From: Streptomyces minutiscleroticus
GTDB taxonomy: Bacteria; Actinomycetota; Actinomycetes; Streptomycetales; Streptomycetaceae
Direction: 5' to 3'
Assembly: GCF_014650875.1 (NCBI RefSeq)
Contig: NZ_BMVU01000020.1
Coordinates: 62,001 to 126,000 of the forward strand
DNA length: 64,000 nt
The translations under genes were made by a program, and so were the position numbers. Shown here piece after piece: positions 59,381-64,000 of this stretch; position 1 is the stretch's first letter; each line of letters begins with the position of its first letter. The notes beneath the pieces are model-generated. The model made no database searches and had not been told where the DNA came from. It saw only the letters and a list, made by a program, of their open reading frames with translations.

Positions 59381-61173
59381 TTCTTCTCAGCCCCTTCGGC
59401 AGGTACGGCTGGGGGGTCGTCGGTGGTGGCGTTCGCCCCGGGTTCGGACGCCGAACCGGGGTCGGGGTCCGGATCCGGGCCGGGGGCGCCCGGGGCCTTG
59501 TCGTACAGCAGGCCCGCCAGGGCGCCCAGCTCCTCCGGGACCTTCGCGGACTCGCTGCGGCCGAGGCCGGCCATCTCCACGACGGTGACGCCGTCCGGAC
59601 CGGGGACGGCGCGCACCCACACGCGGCGGCGCTGGACGAACAGGGAGGCGGCGAGGCCGAAGATCGCGGCGAGGGCGCCGGCCAGCGCCCAGCCGCTGCC
59701 GGGCTGCTGGACGATCTGGAAGCCGGCCCATTCCTTGATCTCCTTCTCGAAGGTGATCGAGCCGGCGCCGCCGGGGAGCGTCAGGGTCTGGCCGGGTTCG
59801 AGCCGCTTCTTCAGCAGGCTGCCCCCGGAGTCCTTGAACTCCTTCATGTCGCTCTTGTCGAGCTGGTAGACGCTCTGCGGGATGCCCGAGTTCACGCCGA
59901 GGTTGCCGTGGTAGGCGGAGACGGCGAGCACCGGGTTGTCGAGCGCCGGGAACTGCGACAGCATCTCGCCCTGGCCCGCGCCCTTGAAGGTCGGCACGAA
60001 GAACGCGTTGAAGCCGAGCTGCTCCTTGGCGCCCTGGGCGTTGCGGTAGCCGTCGAGGACCTTGATCGCGCCGGAGGACGTGACGTTGGAGTCGAGGGGC
60101 AGCAGCGGCACCGGCTGCCGGTAGACGACCTTCCCCTTGCCGTCGCGGACGGTGACGACGGGGGCGTAGCCGTGGCTGACCAGGTAGACCTTGGAGTCGC
60201 CGATCTCCAGCGGCTTGTTGACCTCGACCTTCGTCGTCCTCTCCGCGCCGTCGGCGCCCTCGCTGTAGGTGAGGTCGGCCCGGTAGGTGCGGGGGGTGCC
60301 CTTGTTCGGGCCCGTGCGCTCGTAGGTGCCGGTGAAGCCCTTCAGGTCGAAGCTGAACGGCGTGAGGTCGTCCGTGCTGAAGAGGCTGCCGGACTTGAAG
60401 TCGTCGTACTGGGTGAGCGTGTTGGCGAAGCCGTCGCCCTCGACGACCAGCTTGTTGCCCTCGGACTTGAACAGCTGGCCCCAGGCGAAGGCGACCAGCA
60501 TCACGATCAGCGCGACGTGGAAGGCGAGGTTGCCGAACTCGCGCAGGTAGCCCTTCTCTGCGGCGACGGCGTCGCCCGCCGCGTGCGCGCGGAAGCGGCG
60601 GCCCTTGAGGATCTTCAGCGCGGCCGCGCGGACCTCCTCGGGCGCGGCCTCGGTGCGCCACGTCGTGTACGCGGGCAGCCGGGTCAGCCGCCGGGGCGCG
60701 CCCGGCGGCCGGCCGCGCAGCTGCCCGACGAACTGCCAGGTGCGCGGCACGATGCAGCCGATGAGCGAGACGAACAGCAGGATGTAGATCGCGGAGAACC
60801 ACACCGAGCTGTAGACGTGGAACAGGCCCAGCTTCTCGTAGAGCGGCCCGAGCGTGTCGTGCCGCTCCATGAAGTCGGCGACCTTGGTCTCGTCCTGGCC
60901 CGTCTGCGGGATCAGCGAGCCCGGGATCGCGCCGAGCGAGAGCAGGAAGAGCAGGATCAGCGCGACCCGCATGGAGGTCAGCTGCCGCCAGAACCAGCGG
61001 GCCCAGCCGACGACGCCGAGGGACGGCAGGGTGGGCGCGTCCTCCTGGGGCGCGGTGGAGAGCCGGGAGCCGGCGGCGGTGAGGTCGCCGTCCTCCCGGC
61101 CCGCCGCCCCGGACGCGGCGGTGCCGGGAGCGGTCGTCCCGGTCCCGGCGGTGTCGGTATTGGTCTTGCTCAT
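59377..61173 (-). CDS. resB: cytochrome c biogenesis protein ResB
   Basis: 598 residues, ATG 61173, four bases after the ccdA stop codon. It partners CcsB in haem delivery. After a ~50-residue disordered N-terminus come three helices (including MRVALILLFLLSLGAIPGSLIPQ and the start of the SSVWFSAIYILLFVSLIGCIVP region), a fourth near LAFHVALIVMLVAFAWG, a large extracellular domain (about 250-500) and a final helix (GSGWALAGALAAIFGLAASLF). The C-terminal tail is Pro/Asp-rich. The stop overlaps the ccsB start. Confidence 0.93.
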   Translation of the reverse strand: MSKTNTDTAGTGTTAPGTAASGAAGREDGDLTAAGSRLSTAPQEDAPTLPSLGVVGWARWFWRQLTSMRVALILLFLLSLGAIPGSLIPQTGQDETKVADFMERHDTLGPLYEKLGLFHVYSSVWFSAIYILLFVSLIGCIVPRTWQFVGQLRGRPPGAPRRLTRLPAYTTWRTEAAPEEVRAAALKILKGRRFRAHAAGDAVAAEKGYLREFGNLAFHVALIVMLVAFAWGQLFKSEGNKLVVEGDGFANTLTQYDDFKSGSLFSTDDLTPFSFDLKGFTGTYERTGPNKGTPRTYRADLTYSEGADGAERTTKVEVNKPLEIGDSKVYLVSHGYAPVVTVRDGKGKVVYRQPVPLLPLDSNVTSSGAIKVLDGYRNAQGAKEQLGFNAFFVPTFKGAGQGEMLSQFPALDNPVLAVSAYHGNLGVNSGIPQSVYQLDKSDMKEFKDSGGSLLKKRLEPGQTLTLPGGAGSITFEKEIKEWAGFQIVQQPGSGWALAGALAAIFGLAASLFVQRRRVWVRAVPGPDGVTVVEMAGLGRSESAKVPEELGALAGLLYDKAPGAPGPDPDPDPGSASEPGANATTDDPPAVPAEGAEKK

Positions 61174-61177
61174 GGAG

Positions 61178-61951
61178 TTACATCCCCACCGTGAAGCCGT
61201 CGGACCAGACCTGCATCTCCTGCACGATGCGGTCCCACGCGCCGGTCAGCAGCAGCAGACCGGTCGCGATCATCATGACGCCGCCGATGCGCATCACCCA
61301 CACGTAGTGGCGCTTGACCCAGCCGAAGGCGCCGAGCGCCTTGCGGAAGGCGACGGCGGCGAGGACGAAGGGCACGCCCAGGCCCAGACAGTACGCGACC
61401 GACAGGACGGCGCCGCGGCCCGCGCTGGCCTGGTCCATGGCGAGCACGTTGACCGAGGCGAGGGTCGGGCCGATGCAGGGCGTCCAGCCGATGCCGAAGA
61501 GCGCGCCGAGGAGGGGTGCCCCGACGAGCCCGGCCACCGGCCGCTTGTGGAAGCGGAACTCGCGCTGGGTGAGCCAGGGCATCAGCCCCATGAAGAACAC
61601 GCCCAGCAGCACCATCAGCACGCCGAGGACCTTCGTCAGCGTGTCCTGGTACGACTGCAGGGTCTGGCCGAAGTAGCCGAAGAGCGCGCCGCCGGAGACG
61701 AACACGGCGGTGAAGCCGAGGACGAAGAGTCCCGCGCCGGCGACCATCCGGCCCCGTCTGGCGTCCGCCAGGTCCGTGCCGCTGACGCCCGTGACGTACG
61801 ACAGGTAGCCGGGGACGAGCGGCAGGACGCAGGGCGAGAAGAACGAGACGAGGCCGCCGAGGAGGGCGACCGGCAGGGCCAGCAGGAGGGCCCCGTCGGC
61901 GATCGTGGAGTTCGGTTCGGGGAACGCGGCGAGGAGGGACACGGCGGTCAC
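61178..61951 (-). CDS. ccdA: thiol-disulfide carrier CcdA
   Basis: 257 residues from GTG 61951, overlapping the resA stop codon as GTGA. Six hydrophobic helices carry electrons from cytoplasmic thioredoxin to extracellular thiol proteins. The two key cysteines are in FFSPCVLPLVPGY (helix 1) and GIGWTPCIGPTL (helix 4), each followed by the expected prolines. It should keep the ResA CxxC site reduced. Confidence 0.95.
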   Translation of the reverse strand: MTAVSLLAAFPEPNSTIADGALLLALPVALLGGLVSFFSPCVLPLVPGYLSYVTGVSGTDLADARRGRMVAGAGLFVLGFTAVFVSGGALFGYFGQTLQSYQDTLTKVLGVLMVLLGVFFMGLMPWLTQREFRFHKRPVAGLVGAPLLGALFGIGWTPCIGPTLASVNVLAMDQASAGRGAVLSVAYCLGLGVPFVLAAVAFRKALGAFGWVKRHYVWVMRIGGVMMIATGLLLLTGAWDRIVQEMQVWSDGFTVGM

Positions 61952-62571
61952 TTCTCCGCGAGGATCGGCTTCAGCATCTTGCGCAGGTTCTTCTCGCTCA
62001 GGGGCGACAGCGACCGCGCGGCGATCCTCCCGTCCCGGTCGAGGACGACCGTGGAGGGGATGGTCTGCGGGTTCAGCGAGCCCTTGGGGAAGCGCAGGAT
62101 CAGCTTGCCGGTGGGGTCGTACAGGCTCGGGTAGGCGACGTCGTAGTCCTTCTCGAACTCCCTCGCCGGGCCCTTGCTGGTGTCACGCGTGTTGATGCCG
62201 ACGAACTGCACGCCCTCGTCCTTCAGGTCCTCGGAGACCTTGACGAAGTTCGGGGCCTCGGCCCGGCAGGGCGGGCACCAGGAGCCCCAGACGTTCAGTA
62301 CGACGATCTTGCCCTTGTAGTCGGAGACGTCCAGGGTCCTGCCGTCGAGGGTCTCGCCGTCGAGCTTCGGCGCGTCGGCCCGCTCGACCCTGGCCGCGGT
62401 GGCGATGCCGTCGGTGCCGGTGACGAAGTTGGTGTCGCCGGAGCCGCCCGAGGTGCCGCCGGAGCTGCAGGCGGACAGGGACAGCGCCGCGACGGCGGCC
62501 CCGCTGCTGAGCAGGACGGCGCGGCTACGGGTGCGGTTCGGACGCCGGGGGGCGCGGCTGGCGGCACTCAT
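61948..62571 (-). CDS. resA: thioredoxin-like lipoprotein ResA
   Basis: 207 residues from ATG 62571. A lipoprotein signal ends SLSAC (Cys about 34). The thioredoxin fold follows, with WGSWCPPCRAEAP (active-site Cys pair at ~97-101) and a conserved FVGINTRD segment, then PSTVVLDRDGRI with the cis-proline preceded by Ile-Pro. It reduces the CxxCH cysteines of apocytochrome c before haem attachment. No Shine-Dalgarno site is visible, so a leaderless start is possible. It is the first gene of the four-gene operon. Confidence 0.92.
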   Translation of the reverse strand: MSAASRAPRRPNRTRSRAVLLSSGAAVAALSLSACSSGGTSGGSGDTNFVTGTDGIATAARVERADAPKLDGETLDGRTLDVSDYKGKIVVLNVWGSWCPPCRAEAPNFVKVSEDLKDEGVQFVGINTRDTSKGPAREFEKDYDVAYPSLYDPTGKLILRFPKGSLNPQTIPSTVVLDRDGRIAARSLSPLSEKNLRKMLKPILAEK

Positions 62572-62657
62572 GTGAAAAGTTTCGCATGCCCGTTCTGGGG
62601 ATCTTGCGCACCCCCCTCGCGCGTACACACCCGCATTTCAGGCGGCCCGTCCGGGTC

Positions 62658-63962
62658 CTACGCGGCACTCGCGGAGGTGTTCGAGGCGCTGCTCGCGCCG
62701 GTGCCGCCGAGGTACCGCCGCCAGCCGCCCGCGGGCTCCTCCCCCACCTGGAGCGAGCGCAGCCTCTCCAGGACGGCGGGCGTCTGGACGTCCAGCCAGT
62801 CCACGAGCTGGCGGAAGGAGACGAGGCGGACGTCGGCGCCCTTCTCCTTCTCCCGGGCGATGTGACGCAGGGCCGCCTCGACGGCGTCCATGTAGATGCC
62901 GCCGTTCCAGGTCTCGAAGTGGTTGCCGATGAAGAAGGGGGCGCGGTTGGTGCCGTAGGCCCGCTCGAAGCCGGCGATGTAGGCCTTGGTGGCCTGCTCG
63001 CGCCAGGCCGGGTAGTTGTGGGCGGGCGCCTGCGTGGAGTTGATCGACTGGTTGGCGAGGATGTTGTAGTCCATGGACAGCACCTCGAAGGAGCGGCCCG
63101 GGAACGGCATCGCCTGCAGCGGCAGGTCCCACAGCCCCTGCTTCTTGTCCGGCCAGCGCTGCTGGCCGCCGGGCGAGGAGGCGTCGTAGCGCCAGCCCAG
63201 CCCGCGGGCGGCCGGCAGGAGGTTGTCCTGGCCGAGCAGGCAGGGGGTGCGGCCGCCGACCAGCTCCTTGTCGTAGTCGAAGGGCAGGGCGGGCAGGTCG
63301 GTCCAGCCCGTGTTCGTGCGCCACTCCTTCACGAAGGACTTCGCCTGCTCGATCTCGCTGCGCCACTGGGCGGGGGTCCAGTTCGCCACGGTGCCGGTGC
63401 CCCCGCAGAAGTGGCCGTTGAAGTGGGTGCCTATCTCGTGCCCGTCGAGCCAGGCCTTGCGTATGTTGCCGAGCGTGCCCTTGATGTGCTCGTCGGTGAG
63501 GTAGCCGATGTCGGAGGCGCCGACGTCGTTGTTCGGCGGGCGGTAGAGCCGCTTCTTGGACTCGGGCAGCAGATAGAGCCCCGAGAGGAAGAACGTCATG
63601 TGCGCTCCGCACTCCTCGGCGGCCTTCAGGAAACGCGGGAAAAGCCCGTTCCCGACGTCTCCCGCGCCGTCCCAGGAGAACACCACGAATTGCGGGGGCG
63701 TCTGCCCCGGCTCCAGCGGTTCGGGCTTTTCGGGCTGATTTGGCTGCTTTCCGGTGAACGAGGTGGAACCGTCGCCGAGAGGCCGGGCCGTGGGCCCGGT
63801 ACTGCCGCCGCCGCCCTTGCCGGCGTCACCGGGACCCCGCTCGTGGCCTGCGGGGTCTCCCCCCGACGCGGTCCCGCACCCCGCGAGTCCGAGAGCCGCC
63901 GCCGCGCCCGCTCCGAGCCCCAGCATTCCCCTTCGGCTGATGTCACGCACTGCCAACCCCAT
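62658..63962 (-). CDS. polysaccharide-deacetylase-like Tat lipoprotein
   Basis: 434 residues from ATG 63962. The N-terminus holds a twin-arginine signal (SRRGMLGLGAGAAA) and a lipobox LAGC (Cys29), so it is exported folded and lipid-anchored. The catalytic domain is NodB-like: GHEIGTHFNGH supplies the metal histidines (His180 and His184). Motif 1, normally TFDDGP, reads FSWDGAG here: Asp98 is retained but the first Asp, the usual catalytic base, is Trp97. The substrate is unknown; deacetylation of cell-wall or other glycans would be expected. It lies upstream of the resA operon with 86 bases between, on the same strand. Confidence 0.82.
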   Translation of the reverse strand: MGLAVRDISRRGMLGLGAGAAAALGLAGCGTASGGDPAGHERGPGDAGKGGGGSTGPTARPLGDGSTSFTGKQPNQPEKPEPLEPGQTPPQFVVFSWDGAGDVGNGLFPRFLKAAEECGAHMTFFLSGLYLLPESKKRLYRPPNNDVGASDIGYLTDEHIKGTLGNIRKAWLDGHEIGTHFNGHFCGGTGTVANWTPAQWRSEIEQAKSFVKEWRTNTGWTDLPALPFDYDKELVGGRTPCLLGQDNLLPAARGLGWRYDASSPGGQQRWPDKKQGLWDLPLQAMPFPGRSFEVLSMDYNILANQSINSTQAPAHNYPAWREQATKAYIAGFERAYGTNRAPFFIGNHFETWNGGIYMDAVEAALRHIAREKEKGADVRLVSFRQLVDWLDVQTPAVLERLRSLQVGEEPAGGWRRYLGGTGASSASNTSASAA

Positions 63963-64000
63963 TCGTCGCTCTGATGCCCATGCGCGATGGACACCGAGTT

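Noticed and set aside
1..64000. CRISPR array, complete transposase or integrase, rRNA
   Set aside because: I looked for regularly spaced repeats, transposase or recombinase motifs and rRNA and saw none; short tandem repeats at 22806 and 40150 lack spacers.

Overview
The window is high-GC actinobacterial chromosome, almost certainly Streptomyces. Third codon positions are nearly all G or C, GTG starts are common, and rare TTA codons stand out. Several genes are genus hallmarks: the sigma factor hrdD, the SARP regulator afsR followed by its small target afsS, a fused EIIABC fructose permease, an XRE/DUF397 pair, fbiC, and a DUF6227-type protein. Gene names rest on reading motifs and on memory of Streptomyces families; no database search was done.

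Layout. 1-8.1 kb is housekeeping: end of an MFS transporter, an FmdB-like zinc ribbon protein behind a CIRCE-like operator, MTA phosphorylase, an orphan CpaB-like protein, mscL, a P1 peptidase, an L,D-transpeptidase lipoprotein and a DUF6227-like protein. 8.2-12.5 kb is the fructose operon (fruR, fruK, an extra 94-codon reading frame, fruA), with every junction a 4-base ATGA overlap. 13.3-22.8 kb holds hrdD behind a SigR-type promoter, a GNAT acetyltransferase, a dioxygenase/MarR divergent pair, an MFS/TetR pair, a secreted M6 protease and a tandem IclR regulator.

23.0-31.6 kb is an accessory region. It starts at a tRNA-Arg(CCT) gene and ends at a degenerate copy of that tRNA's 3' half. It carries a NUDIX hydrolase, an XRE/TPR regulator and an ATP-binding protein. 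A visibly AT-richer core follows (26.2-29.9 kb) with an unknown Gly/Ala-rich protein, an HNH-type protein and a PD-(D/E)xK-type protein rich in TTA codons, set among unusually large inverted repeats. No integrase is visible. Small hypothetical genes and a VapBC-like pair with an altered toxin active site lie at the far edge.

32.7-63.96 kb returns to core genome: PH-domain protein, glutathione peroxidase, a large membrane protein, a D,D-carboxypeptidase with a long disordered tail, a GPP34 protein, XRE and DUF397, a sodium/solute symporter, an ADP-ribosylglycohydrolase-like protein lacking its metal ligands, a STAND-type ATPase with TPRs, a DUF2165 protein, FO synthase, a PHP-domain protein, afsR-afsS, the resA-ccdA-resB-ccsB cytochrome c maturation operon, and a polysaccharide-deacetylase-like lipoprotein.

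Most promising for novelty: the AT-rich nuclease-like cluster with its structured repeats, the coupled 94-codon frame inside the fru operon, the CIRCE-like element in front of the FmdB-like gene, and the ADP-ribosylhydrolase relative without metal ligands.
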